Positions 22,261 to 34,137 of a stretch of DNA of 64,000 nucleotides are shown in pieces; within the stretch, counting starts at the first letter, position 1, and every line of letters starts with the position of its first letter. The stretch comes from Dioscorea cayenensis subsp. rotundata (Eukaryota; Streptophyta; Magnoliopsida; Dioscoreales; Dioscoreaceae). The notes beneath the pieces were generated by a model. It worked only from the letters and a program-made list of their open reading frames with translations, made no database searches and was not told where the DNA came from. The position numbers were made by a program, and so were the translations under genes. The stretch is taken from NCBI RefSeq assembly GCF_009730915.1, contig NC_052480.1, positions 22,580,419-22,644,418 of the forward strand. The letters are read 5' to 3'.

Positions 22261-25200
22261 ATGGGTTTGCCACACGTGGACTCGGAAATAACTGAAGTTA
22301 CAACATCAGTAAACACATTTGTATCGTCTCCTCCTTTTTATGGCGATGAGGAAAGTTGTGATTTTGATGAGATTGGAGGAAGCACTAATAGTAGAACCCT
22401 CGCAGATTTTCCAAGTGCATCCATTCGAGATTTTCAAAGGAAAACCACCTTTCAATTTCCCAGAGGGTTAGATGGTCTGAATAGATGCAAAAGTATCAAA
22501 GATGGAGCTGGTAACCTTCATTGCCCTTTAATCGAGGCAAGGGATGAAATTTGCTTGTCCTCATCTAAAGTGGGACGGTGTGTTCAAAGTCCAATACCTA
22601 GGATTGTTGGCTTTGAATCAGGTTGCCTTGGTTCACTGGATGATGTTCCAGAGAACAGTTTGGAGGATGGAGTTCATCCTGCAACATCCCTCACAATGCC
22701 TGATAATTTCACCAACTCTAATGGTCATCAAGCAAGAAAACGCTTGTTATCTCCATTGAGCAGCATGCTAAGTCACCATTTCCGTGGTGAGCCATTAAAC
22801 ATTGGAAGTGGCAACACGCAAATTGATCTCCGGAACTTGATTAAAACAGAGAGTATCACTAATTCGCATGATTGTAAGAAAGCTAACGTAGGAAGCAGTG
22901 ATTTCTCTAAAGCTTCAATCAGTGTGACTAGTAAATGCTCGCAACTGACTAGTTTGTTGGCTAGCAAATGTGATACGTATGCCGGTGGTGTTTTCACTGA
23001 TGGCCCCTTGCTTGATAATAATGGATCCTTTGTTCGTGATTATCAGATATCTGGACGTGTAGATTACTCTAAAGAAGGAAGTGAACTACAAGCTTTTATG
23101 AGGACAATATCTGTATCTCCAAGAAAAGTCTATGCACGATCACTATCCATGTCACCTCTAGGTCCTAGGTTGCCTGAAAGAATAAAAGCTGCTGAATTTC
23201 AAAGAGACATCTTGAAAGACATGGCAAATGACTTTTCAACCTTGATTGACATTGATAGATCAGCTGATCATGGTGTTGCTGGAAATCTTTTTGCATCAGA
23301 GGAAGATGCATGTAGCACAAGTTGTGACTTTGATAATTTCATCTATCAGGGGAGTTCCAGTTTTACCCAAGCATCTTTTCTTGATTCTGCCATCAAACCT
23401 CGGTGTGACAAGTTTGTTAGGAGTTTGAGTGGGCTTCCTGTTCGGAGGTCATTGGTTGGTTCCTTTGAAGAGTCTCTCTTGACTGGTCGATTCTCATCCG
23501 GCAACGTCAATCAGGTTTGTGTCATTTGTCTGCTATTCTTCATAGAAAATTTATCATGGTTCTCAGATCTTAAAGAATTCTTCTCATTTTGCATGTATTT
23601 GTTTTCCTTGTGTTTTCAGAGGATTGACGGATTTCTAGCTGTACTAAATGTCACCGGTGGTAATTTTTCACCACCATCTCAGAAGCTTCCTTTTAGTGTG
23701 ACAAGTGTTGATGGAGATAACTACTTGCTGTACTATGCATCAATTGATCTTGCTGGGAGCTTACCATCCATTAAGTGTAAAGGCCTAAAGTTGAGGAGAA
23801 GTCTGAGCAACAATGATTCTCGAGCAGCCAGAAGTCGCTTGCGCATACCCATGAAAGGGCGCATACAACTGGTACTAGGTTTCTTAGCCCTCAAAAATTG
23901 ATTGGTCACAAAATTAGGTATGTTTATTTGCCATGATTATTTATAAGGAAGAATTTAGAAACACAGCCTTATTGTTTAAAAGCCTAATTAGGTCCGTCAC
24001 CCAAGTGATTCTGAAAGTCTGTGTTCGTGTCTGCTCATTTTCCCTAGACATTCTTTTTTTTTATCAATTTTCCATTATTTGCAATAAGCCTAGACTAGTC
24101 AAATTTCTGAAACTTTCACTCTCTTTCCATCCTAATTGCTTCTTTTTTGTTAATTTTTTAGAATGTCGATAGGCTACTCTTTCTTCGCCCAATATTCCTC
24201 TACTCTTGATCTCTCACTTGAATAGCAATTGTGAACTCTCTTGTATGAGTTGTTTGATGCCTGAACCATTTACTTTTTTTTATTTATTTAAGTTCACTCT
24301 GATTTTGGAAACCTCACGGCTGAGTAAATAAGTATTAAATAACAATGATGGAACAATGTCTTTTCTGGCAGTTCCTGTAATTGGATGCTTTATTCATTTG
24401 CTATACTTCATCTGAAGTCCAAACACCCCAGTACTTTCGAAACATTATCAACAGAATGGTTATAAATCAGTAAATTGTTATTTTACTTTTATACCTCACA
24501 TACTTGGTGCTGTCCACCTGCATTTAAGTAGCAGTCTCCTATGCACACGTGAAACGATACAGATCCTGTGAAAAGTACCATATCTTTTTTGCCATGAGTT
24601 GGTCTTACATGATCTTGTTGTTTATTTTATTTCTGTTGCTTATGTTTCATCTTACTAGTTTCACCCTCCCTGCATATAGTGAAGCTGCAGAGCTCCCTTT
24701 CTTGAACTTTGCTGTCTTTAAAGACGTACTATGTATATATTGCACCAATAAGTGTTGTTGGTATCTCATAAATGCTTGCAGGCATTTCATGTTTGAAAGC
24801 TATATTTTCTTCTTACTTATCAGTCTAAATTAAGTGGAGCAACTAATAATAACTTTCTTTGGAATGTCCATGATAATGGTGTAATTTAATTTAACAATGT
24901 GGGTGAAGGAAGGCGTTCTAAGTTCATTGTTGTCCTCTTAGTTCTTAAGACAGTTTTCCCAACGAGCAATTTATCATCACTTTGCAGCACAGGCTGAGTG
25001 TAACAAGAAGACCTTGAGTGTTGAGGATCTTGAGATTGCAAGTCAGTCCTCTTTTTAATTTTTACTTTTATACAATGAATAGAGATGCAATTTTGGAGTG
25101 GGTTGTTCTCAAGAACCAAAATCAAGGAAGATTAGGCAAAACAGTGATCACTTGTTGAAGTGTGTGCTGATTCTTGCTAACGCAACCAACTTTTAAAGCT

Positions 25201-26786
25201 GATTATTACCTGTGGAGAAACTGTAGTTTAGTGTGGAAATATGATGCTGTTGGCTCTAGCACTGTGCATCAAAAGTAAGTAAAATATTGCCATTAATTTC
25301 TGTGACTTGATTCTCGGCCATTCCTTTTTCTTCTTTATTGCTTTTGACATTTCTAACCACAGTAGTCCAGCATGTGCATAATTATCGGTGTGCATATGTC
25401 TTCTGAATAATGTTAGACCAGAATTATGATTTGTAAATAGAGTCTGTATCCTCAATCAAAAGATCATCATAGACTCAATTCAATTCTGGTATGTGATTGG
25501 TTTCTCATTCTGGCAAAAGGCAAAAAATTAGAACCATTTCATATGTTCTAACTTGTTTTAGTTCTATCAATTGCATTTGACGGAAAGGTTTTCTAACTGT
25601 CGAAATGATTTATCTTTAGTGGTTCATCAGTCTTCTCACATCTTAGTTTTAACTTATTTAAAGTTAAATTGTCTATAGCTGAGATTTTTCTGACATTCTT
25701 GAGGTCTTGTTAGATATGCATGTTTATTTGGTTACTGTTGATATTTACAGTTAAACAGATTACTGTGTTTTATATACATTGCTGATTGTCAAGCATTATT
25801 TATCATGTCTATTTCTTCAAATTTAATTTTGTTTCTCGATAAAATCCGAAAAACTTGTTCTTGTTCCTCCTCTGATTTTCATCTTTTGACAGGTTGTGAG
25901 CAATCCAGAAATGACTCCTCTTCACACTTTCTTTTGCAACTATGATTTAAGCGACATGCCTACTGGAACCAAGGTATGCCTCTTAGGTTTCGGTTCATTT
26001 ATTTTCGACATATTTTTGTGGTTTATCTAGAGTTGAAGACACTAATAATCTTTTGGCAAATTACTAAGAAATTTCATTGATGACATAATGTAATTTTTGT
26101 TGTGAAAAATTAAGCAGACATTCATACGACAAAGGGTCACTTTAGCATCCACTGGTTCTATGACAACAACTACAAGTAAAGGAAGCAAAGATCAAAGCTC
26201 AAAAAGTGAAAGTGAAGATAAGGAATGCAAACCGGAACGTCGTGATGGTAATGAAACTCTAATTCATTGTTGAAATTTCGAACTGAAATAATTGAAACCT
26301 CTGATTTCACAGGTTGTGTATTTACTGACGATAGCCGTAAAATCACAGAAATCGAAAGAAAATAGGCATTGTTTGAATTTTTACGGTCTATCAGATGCAT
26401 GTTGTTCTACTCCCAATTTCTCTAAGATAAACAACAGCGGTAGCTGCAATTCCGCCGGTGTTCTTCGCTATGCTTTGCATCTCCGTTTCTTATGCCCGAC
26501 GGCTAAGAAAAACTCAAGGATGGTGCAGAGGTGCAAATCCGATCCTTTCTCGACACCAATCAAAAACAGCATGGACCTCAATGGAGAGCGGAGATTTTAT
26601 TTGTACAACGATTTGAGGGTCGTATTTCCTCAACGACATTCCGATGCTGATGAGGGGACGGTATGAACTTGTTTCTATGACGTATTTGGATTATATCTGA
26701 ACAAAGCTTCGGTTTTGGCATTGTGGCAGTTAAGAGTGGAGCTTGATTTCCCCGATGATCCGAAATACTTCGACATAAGTAATTGA
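22261..26786 (+). CDS. Atos/FAM214-like protein, 699 residues
   Basis: Plant relative of animal Atossa/FAM214, with the Atos-conserved domain and the C-terminal chromosome-segregation-type (PF13889-like) domain. Animal relatives act as nuclear regulators; the plant role is not established. Exons: 22261-23514, 23620-23871, 25893-25973, 26118-26247, 26335-26660, 26730-26786 (2100 nt). The start at 22261 ([13 protein letters not shown]) is the first ATG of the long frame. Landmarks are [109 protein letters not shown] and the terminal [13 protein letters not shown]. The acceptor at 26334 keeps the frame; the stronger-looking one at 26312 would hit a stop (see findings). The last intron is only 69 bp. 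Confidence 0.9.
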
Positions 26787-26903
26787 GAGTTCTTAATTAC
26801 TTTGAAATCTATCAGTGTACATAAATTGTCCATCTTTACTGAAAAGCTCTGAAGGAATTGAAAATGAATACTGTGCTCATTCCAAGTCACTGTAATTTTT
26901 TTA

Positions 26904-27960
26904 GGGCTTGTTTGGGTGGAAAGTAAAATATTAGATATTAAAAATTGAATATTTTGGAAATTCTTATAGATTTTATTTTTACAGAATAAGTGTTTGATCG
27001 AGCACAATAAATATTTCTTGCAAAACATAATTATAATGGTTAAAAATATATATATTAGAATATATCTGTTGTAACTTGTGAAAATAGATGCTGAAGAAGA
27101 ACTATTGAAAAGTAGCTGTTATAAATTTAGTCCTTAACAATATTTTGGTCTATTTACATACAATAAATTTCCTGATATATGCAAACATCTCCATGCAACA
27201 CAAACTTTCACATAACTAAAGAAAAATGTTAGTTGAGGAACAACTAGAAATGTTTGTAAACACTCTTGCACATGATGCTAGTAATCGTGATAGACATGAG
27301 TAAGAAAACAATTAGTCGATATTTTAATAAAGTGCTCAAAGCTATTAGTGACGTTGCTCATGAATACATAGAATCTACTTTAACAACTACATCATGCAAA
27401 CTTTTTTGTTTTTTCCCATATTTCAGGTTTGTTAGGTATATATTTATTGGAAATTTGTGTAATTTCTCTTTATCCATTCTATCTTAACCAAAATAATAAT
27501 AATAATAATTTTTTATCGGATTGTATTGGTGCTGTTAATAGAACACATGTTTTTGCTACTATTTATTTGAAGTGTTAAGCTTTATGGCCCTTAAACATAA
27601 AACAAATACTATCACAAAGTGATTTTGACTTTATGTTTCAATATGTAAGAGCCGGTTAAGAAGATTTCATTTTTGGTGCTTGGGTTTTACAACATTTGCT
27701 CGACCAAAGTTTTCAAATCTTTAAATAGTCAAATATTACTTGTGGAACCCAAAAGGTCAAATATTATTTGTGGACGTAGGATATGTAGATACTCTAAATT
27801 TTATTACATCATACTGAGATGGTTGTTATTATTTACATGAACAAAAACATGGGCAATATAGATTTAATTAACAATTACAAGAAATTGTTTAATTTTTGAC
27901 ACATTTTACTTGGAAACCATGTTGAATGCATTATTGGCAATTTGAAGATGAGATGGTGCA
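26904..27960 (+). pseudogene. PIF/Harbinger transposase remnant, N-terminal and core part
   Basis: A Tourist/Harbinger-like left end, gggcttgtttgggtgg, starts at 26904 after a TTA. Fragments in shifting frames then follow the order of the HARBI1-type DDE nuclease: VEEQLEMFVNTLAHDASNR (27232), KKTISRYFNKVLKAI (27302), DCIGAVNRTHVFATI (27529; family GAIDGTH, with catalytic Asp changed to Asn), DFDFMFQYVRAG (27621), LFVDVGYVDTLNFI (27762; second Asp kept) and LLGNHVECIIGNLKMRW (27909; catalytic Glu region). Stops and frameshifts are frequent, so the copy is dead. The C-terminal continuation resumes at about 28628, after an inserted hairpin element. Confidence 0.8.
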
Positions 27961-27984
27961 GTTAGAGCCTATTGGCTGTTCATT

Positions 27985-28630
27985 TCAAGGAAAAGTGGGG
28001 GAAGTGGTCTGACTTCCCCCACTTCTGGTGTTCATTTATGCTGAAGTGGGGAAAGTGACACTTCCCACTTCCGACTGAAGTGGATTTTGAACTAAGTCCA
28101 CTTCAGTATTTTTTTTTACTGAAAGTGGGGGGAAGTGAGTCAATATATAAAAACTAACTTTTTCACTTCTAAAGTCTTTTTTGAACTTATAGAACTTCAT
28201 CCAACACCTAAATCCTTTCGGTTTTATTCTCACTTTCTGATAAATGAACACAGAAGTCCTGGAAGTGATATCGCTTCCCCCACTTCAGGGAAGTGGCACT
28301 TCCCTCATTTTCTGAGTGCCATTTCCCTGAAGTGGAAGGAAGTCATATTACTTCCAACACTTATGATGTTCATTTGTCAAAAAGTGAGAATATAAACGGA
28401 GAATTTAGGTGTTATGTGAAGATGTATGAATTTAAAAAAGACTTTGGAAGTGAGGGGAAGTGAGATTTATAGATTGGCTCACTTCCCCCCACTTCAGAAA
28501 AATGTTGAAGTGGGTTTAGTTCAAAATCTACTTCAGATAGAAATGGGGAAAGTGTCACTTTCCCCACTTCTGGACAAATGAACATATGAGATGGGGGAAG
28601 TCAACCCACTTCCCCCACTTCCCCAACACT
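27985..28630. mobile_element. Foldback hairpin element nested in the Harbinger remnant
   Basis: About 640 bp almost wholly made of an imperfect inverted repeat. The left arm (27992-28250) and right arm (28370-28626) match inverted through aagtgggggaagtgg, gttgacttccccca, ctgaagtgggg, ttgaactaa and taaatgaaca, and the centre (28251-28370) carries a further inverted repeat. The motif cacttcccccacttc recurs many times. There is no coding capacity. It could form a long dsRNA if transcribed. The target duplication is unresolved. Confidence 0.8.
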
Positions 28631-28830
28631 TCATTCAAAAAAGCAGGCTTAATGTTAATGTTGAGGAAGTTAATTGTAGGAATGATGAAGTTATTGTCTC
28701 CAATAGAGATGATATGTATGGAAATGATATTCACATAATAAACCATGAGCATATTGTAGATGTGGAACCAACGACCAAATGGTTTATCAGGATCCGGGTC
28801 TCCATTAGAATTTTTTACAATTATTTTTAG
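28628..28830 (+). pseudogene. PIF/Harbinger transposase remnant, C-terminal part
   Basis: Right after the hairpin element the frame HFIQKSRLNVNVEEVNCRND resembles the HNFIRK-type segment that follows the catalytic Glu in Harbinger nucleases. The frame continues as an acidic tail (NDIHIINHEHIVDVEPTT). This supports the view that the hairpin inserted into the transposase gene. Confidence 0.5.
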
Positions 28831-29012
28831 TGAATGTTAAAATCACAAGTGAGTGCATATTTTTTTTTTGGAGTATGAGTAGTGGTTGTGTGTGGATGGT
28901 TTCAGTATTCATGTGTGTGTGAGTCTTGCCCCCACTTACTCTATTGAGGTTTATGCATCGTTCCTATTTTTTTTAGCGGCCTAGTCTCTCATTTTAGGGG
29001 GAAAAAGTGTAG

Positions 29013-29201
29013 ATGTGGAATGATTATTGTAACTATTGTAGAGGTAAAACAACTGGGTGTATTTCATCAAAAGAAAGTCTCAAGTGTTTTGAAGAGTTTG
29101 CAAAGTATAAGAAGCTAGTTGAAAGGCAGATTGAAAGGAAGTTAAAATGTCTAAGGAGTAACATTATCTCATATATTGCAGGGATAAAACATTTTATTTA
29201 A
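29013..29201 (+). pseudogene. Ty1/copia integrase fossil
   Basis: WVYFIKRKSQVF in one frame, then FEEFAKYKKLVERQIERKLK and CLRSN after a one-base shift, match the integrase-core stretch of copia polyproteins (WVYF..K...F..FK..VE.Q...K.K.LRSD). The copia element at the right window end has the homologous FTKFQMFHALVERQ. The remnant is short, frameshifted, and has no LTR nearby. Confidence 0.6.
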
Positions 29202-30774
29202 TTAAAAGTAAACCATGAATGAAGAAAAATATGATAAATCATCCATTAAAAATATTATAATAAATCTCAGTGAAATGAGTGCATATGCGTTCTCTCACTC
29301 CGATACCATAACTACTTTGTAAATATGAGACTATGGTTCATTAGAAGATGGAATCATGGATAGAGGAGCATAAAGAATAAAAAGATATGAAACATAATTT
29401 ATTTATTTATTTTTATTTAAAAGGACAACAATCGTCTGTCTTTATAATGCATGAGTGAGTGTGAATTTATTAAAACATAATATTTAAAAAATAAAACTGT
29501 TGGACAATTATTCTCCATGATTATATATATATATATATATCATCAATAAAAATATAAAAAATTTATTTTAATAGTTAGATATTCTATATACAAAATCTCA
29601 TAAATAATAATATTACTCGATGAAAAATTAAATTAGATGATAATATATTTTATATAGACTCATAATATATATATAATTATAGTTTAATAAATATAATACT
29701 AGTCATATAAATTGGCATTGTTAAATTAAAAAAAAAAAAATCTTTCTCAATAAAATGTTATAAACCAAGAACATTATTATCAACTAACAATATATAATTC
29801 CATATTCTCTTACTAATATATTAACGTAGCAATTATACCGTATAGACTCTCCTAATATATTTAAAAATTAAATATATTTTCATAATTTATTTGTGTAGTT
29901 TTTTCCAAAAAATTTTTTTAAATATTTGAGTACTTTATTTTTTAAAAGTTATTTTTTTTATTTTTAAACATTATTCACCATTCATAAGAAAAGATTCAAC
30001 CTCCTGCATGGACTCCCACGTCATACAATTGGACTATACCAATATTGGCCCCAAATTTTTTTATTTTTTATTTTTTATTTTAATATTAGTGGATTATAAA
30101 TCTAACTTGTGGCACATGGTCATTTAGAGTTCTTAATTCATTTATAAACTAAAGGAATGATATTTCACCATGAAATGACCAACATACACTCAAAAGTGTC
30201 TGAAAATGTTGATTTAACTTTCAGAAAAACCCCTCATCCAAAGGGACTTTTATGAGCATATATTATTTCTCAAAACAAAGTCAATGCCACTCACCACTAG
30301 ACAAAATCCTTGTTCCCTCTCTTGTTGTTGGGATTTGACTTTTTTATTATTTATTATTTATTTATTTTTTATTTTTTGTTTTTATTTTTATTTAGGGCCC
30401 GTTAAAGTCATGCCTTTCCAAGTGATAGGAATGCAAGAATCATTTTATTCAGAATTATATCTGGAAAATTAAGGCATCTTATCACTAACCCTTTCAAATC
30501 AATCCCTTTACAATTCTTGTCCAAAAAAGAAAGAAAAATAAAAAGAAAATCAATTTCTTTACATTCTAGGAAGCATGCTCATTTTATTTATTTATTTATT
30601 TATTTATTAACAAGAAACACTTACATTTAAGATATTGACATATATGAAAATAAATAGATTTTAAATAATTTTTACCCTTCCCTTTAGCACTCATGTGTCA
30701 TACCATTGGTCTATTCAATAATTGATCTAAAAAATTTATTTATTTATTTATTTATAGACCTTTTTATGTATGGA

Positions 30775-30814
<40 letters not shown>

Positions 30815-31665
30815 TTAAAATATTTACTTAAAAACGCGTTTTTTAAATATTTCTACCAAAATTTTCAGATTTTCTTTTTAATTTTATAATATGCTTTTTA
30901 TATAATATTTTACATTTAAAACCTTATAAATTTTTTAAATTAAAACTTTCCTCACATCCCCTATTTAAATTTCACAATAGTTTTTTTATATAATATTTTG
31001 CATTTAAGTCCTTATAAATTTTTTAATTTAAATTCTTTTTTTCAACCCCTATTTAAAATTTTTTAATTATCCTAATGCACCTAGTCTAAGTAATCATTCG
31101 TAATATGTAATTGTATGTAATCCTTTTCATCCATTTAGAGTATGATATGGGTTTGTCATGAAAAAAATTGAAAATGATTTTTTTTATTGGGGACAGTTAA
31201 AAAAAAGAACAATATTAAATAAATAAATAAATTTGACCGCCATAACATCTAATGGTTGCAGGTTTTAACTGTCAACATTTAAATAGGGTTGTGAGAAAGA
31301 ATTTAAATTAAAAAATTTTATAAGCACTTTCAACATAAAATATTATATTAAAAAAATCATTGTAAAATTTAAATAGGTTGTGAGAAAAAATTTAATTTCA
31401 AAACATTTATAATATTCTAAATGTAAAATATTATATAAAAAACATATTATAAGATTTAAAAAAAATTGAAAAAGCACCATGAGCAAAAAGTACCATGCAA
31501 GTATCATGCATGGCATGGCACTTTTTACGTATTTTGGTGAATAATTTAAAAAATACTTATTTAAATAAATATTTTAAAAAAATGTAATCTTAAAAAAAAA
31601 AAGTCTTTATGTGTTTATTGAGATTCAAAATTTTACTATTTATATTATCCATTGTCATAAAAAAA

Positions 31666-32771
31666 GAGTGATGCTATTTTTACCGAATAGATTTACCATG
31701 CCCAACTTGTCATCCACATCTTCATCTACGTCATTATTTGTTTTTATATAAACTTCAAATTTGAACTTTAAAAATTCTTAAATACTTAAAATTAAAAAAA
31801 AATTATAAAACTATATCTAAAATCATAAACCCAAATACTACAAAATCTATACCCTAAAAATCTAAAATTTTAAACCCTAAATAATAAATACTAAACCTAA
31901 ACCCTAAATCCTAAGCCCTAAACCCTAAACAAGAAATCACAAACCCTCTGCGGGGGTTTGTGATTTCCAGTTATGGTTTAGGGATGGGTTTTCACTTTAT
32001 CATTTACATGTTTATCTTTTACGATTAAATGTTTAAATTTAGGATTTAGATAATAAAAAGAAATTAATTTAAAAAAAAAAATAAAGAAAGAATGACGTGG
32101 ATGCTGACATGCCAACTTAACATCCACGTCATTCGGGAAACTTATTCGGGAAATCTATTCGGTAAAAACATTATTACTCATTATAATTATAGTTCAAAAA
32201 TTAATATAATTTTTTTTATGAGTAATTCCCAAATAGGTTTTCCGAATGACGTGGATGTCAAGTTAACATCCATGTCAGCATCCATGTCATTCTTTCTTTA
32301 TATTTGTTTTTTAAAAAGAATTTAATTTCGCTTTATTATCTAAATCCTAAATTTAAACATTTAATCGTAAAAGATAAACATGTAAATGATAAACCGAAAA
32401 CCCCTCCCTAAACCCTAAATTGAAAATCACAAACCCCGCAGGGGTTTGTGATTTCTTGTTTAGGGTTTAGGGCATAGGATTTAGGGTTTAGGGGTTTAGG
32501 GCTTCGGGTTTAGGGTTTAGTATTTATTATTTAGGGTATAAATTTTTAGATTTTTAAGGTATAGATTTTGTAGTATTTGGGTTTATTATTTTAGATATAG
32601 TTTTATAAAAATTTTTTGAAAATTTTAAAGTATTTAAGAATTTTTAAGGTTCAAATTTAAAGTTTATATAAAAAAATAATGACGTGGATGAGAATGCGGA
32701 TGACAAGTTGGGCATCTACGTCATTCGAGAAACCTATTCGGTAAATCTATTCGGTAAAAATAGCATCGCTC
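31666..32771. mobile_element. 1.1 kb inverted repeat: two ~500 bp MITE-like units head to head
   Basis: The left arm (31666 to about 32172) and right arm (about 32205 to 32771) are near-complete inverses. Outer ends read gatgctatttttaccgaat and, inverted, the same with agcatcgctc. Each arm also has its own internal inverted ends with gacgtggatg and accgaatagattt. Each arm carries a telomere-like (ccctaaa)n array (about 31885-31932 and, inverted, 32459-32525) and a short palindrome around aatcacaaacccc / ggggtttgtgatt (31938-31968, 32427-32454). No coding sequence. Probably two inverted copies of one non-autonomous element. Confidence 0.8.
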
Positions 32772-33399
32772 AATTATAATATACATCCAAACTACTTTTT
32801 AATTAAATATAAACTTGACAACAAAAAATCACAAGACTATCATTGTATTATTAATTATTACAAATTAAAAAAATATATATATAATATTTTTTAAAAGAAT
32901 GTCATCATTATTTTATATATTTTCATTAGTGATTTGAGATGGAGAATTATTTATAACAAATATAGATAGATGTTTGATAATAGTCATTTTTATCAAGGAC
33001 CTATAATGGTTAATTGGTTATATATAAGGTTATCAACTAATTATTAAGTTATTCATGAATATGCTATATTTCTTATGAAAGTGGTCAACAAGTAGTGCAA
33101 GGTCAAAAGAAACAACAGCATTGGAAGCAATTGACGCTATTATCCTTGGGAGAACAGGATTAGCAAGTGTAGGAATATTATTTCAACTGATCTTAAAAAT
33201 TTTATATTAATAACTAATTTTAACCGATTTTATTAATCTATTTGAATTAGTTAAAATAAAAGTAAGAAAAACGGGAGGAAGAATTAAATAGAGTATTCCC
33301 ACCGCATACTATTTGTTAAAAATGAGAGGGTGCGTTGTAATAACAAATTTTCCAAGGGGGTATTATGTAAAAGATTTTCTCTATTTCGTCAAGTTCCAA

Positions 33400-34137
33400 A
33401 CCAGAACATGCGGCAAAGCTCCTCGCTTTGCATCGCTTTTTCGCAAAATTTAGGGTTTCACCGCGATTTTTCTTCGCGCGATGCATCAATGCGGAAAGAT
33501 TTCTGAATCCCTGGTTAGTGATTCTTCAATCTCGCTTGCCTGTGCATTGGCAATGCCATATGCTCGATTTCCCCCCTTTTTCTCATGCTTTCTTCCTAAG
33601 ATTATGATGTACAATTTGAAATTCGAGCTCTTGGTTTGTGTCTTTCGATGAATTCGATGTGGCGTAGGACTTGAATTGGCGTAGCTCTGGCTTTTTGTTG
33701 ATTTGAAATTGATTTTTGATTTGATGTTTTGTTTTGCTTTCATTGTTTAGATCATGATGCTTGTTCTGTGCTGTGAAAAGGATGAGCAATGGTTGTGGAA
33801 TCCATTGTAGCATTGAATATTCCAAAAATTGTCGATTTCTTGTAAGGAAGCTTTTCAGTGGATTGGGTTGGTTTGGCAAACAATTTCTTTCCTGGTTATG
33901 CAAAAGTCTTGGTTTTTATTTTCTTGAAAGAGGGGGAGACATTGGCATTAAGGCACTTAATATTTCTATTGCATCTATTCGTCCCTTTTTTATCATATGC
34001 CAAAAATTGTTTATTTGATTAGTAACTTTGTTGTGGATTGTGTGAATGACATGGCTGTTTCTCTTGCCTTTGTAGGTTGCTCATGATTGGTGACATTGTG
34101 CTATAGCGGTGTAGTTGTATGAAATTTACATTGCAGC
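33400..34137 (+). promoter_or_regulatory. 5' leader of the CSB-like gene with a UTR intron
   Basis: A GC-richer stretch with ttagggttt (telo-box, about 33450) precedes a plausible non-coding exon ending ccctg|gttagt at 33513. An acceptor, tttgtag|gttgctc, at 34075 then leads into the second leader exon, which carries the ATG at 34138. This gives a 5' UTR intron of about 560 bp. Confidence 0.5.

Larger units (their letters stand above)
26787..33399. other. Transposon-rich intergenic region
   Basis: No intact gene. It holds the PIF/Harbinger remnant, foldback element, copia fossil and 1.1 kb inverted repeat listed separately, plus AT-rich filler with (TA)n tracts (29522, 30781), (ATTT)n (30585-30608, 30733) and many short A/T homopolymers. 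Confidence 0.8.

Noticed and set aside
23515-23619. Continuation of the Atos-like long frame through [16 protein letters not shown]
   Set aside because: The segment is bounded by caatcag|gttt and ttttcag|agg, is hydrophobic and interrupts a conserved domain; it is an intron that happens to be open.
28036-28395. Two opposed open frames in the hairpin element encoding similar peptides
   Set aside because: The similarity arises because the element's arms are inverted copies; no domain, no codon bias, no start context.
31885-32525. CCCTAAA arrays as a chromosome end
   Set aside because: The arrays are short, degenerate, inverted relative to each other and embedded in a repeat with genes on both sides; they are interstitial.
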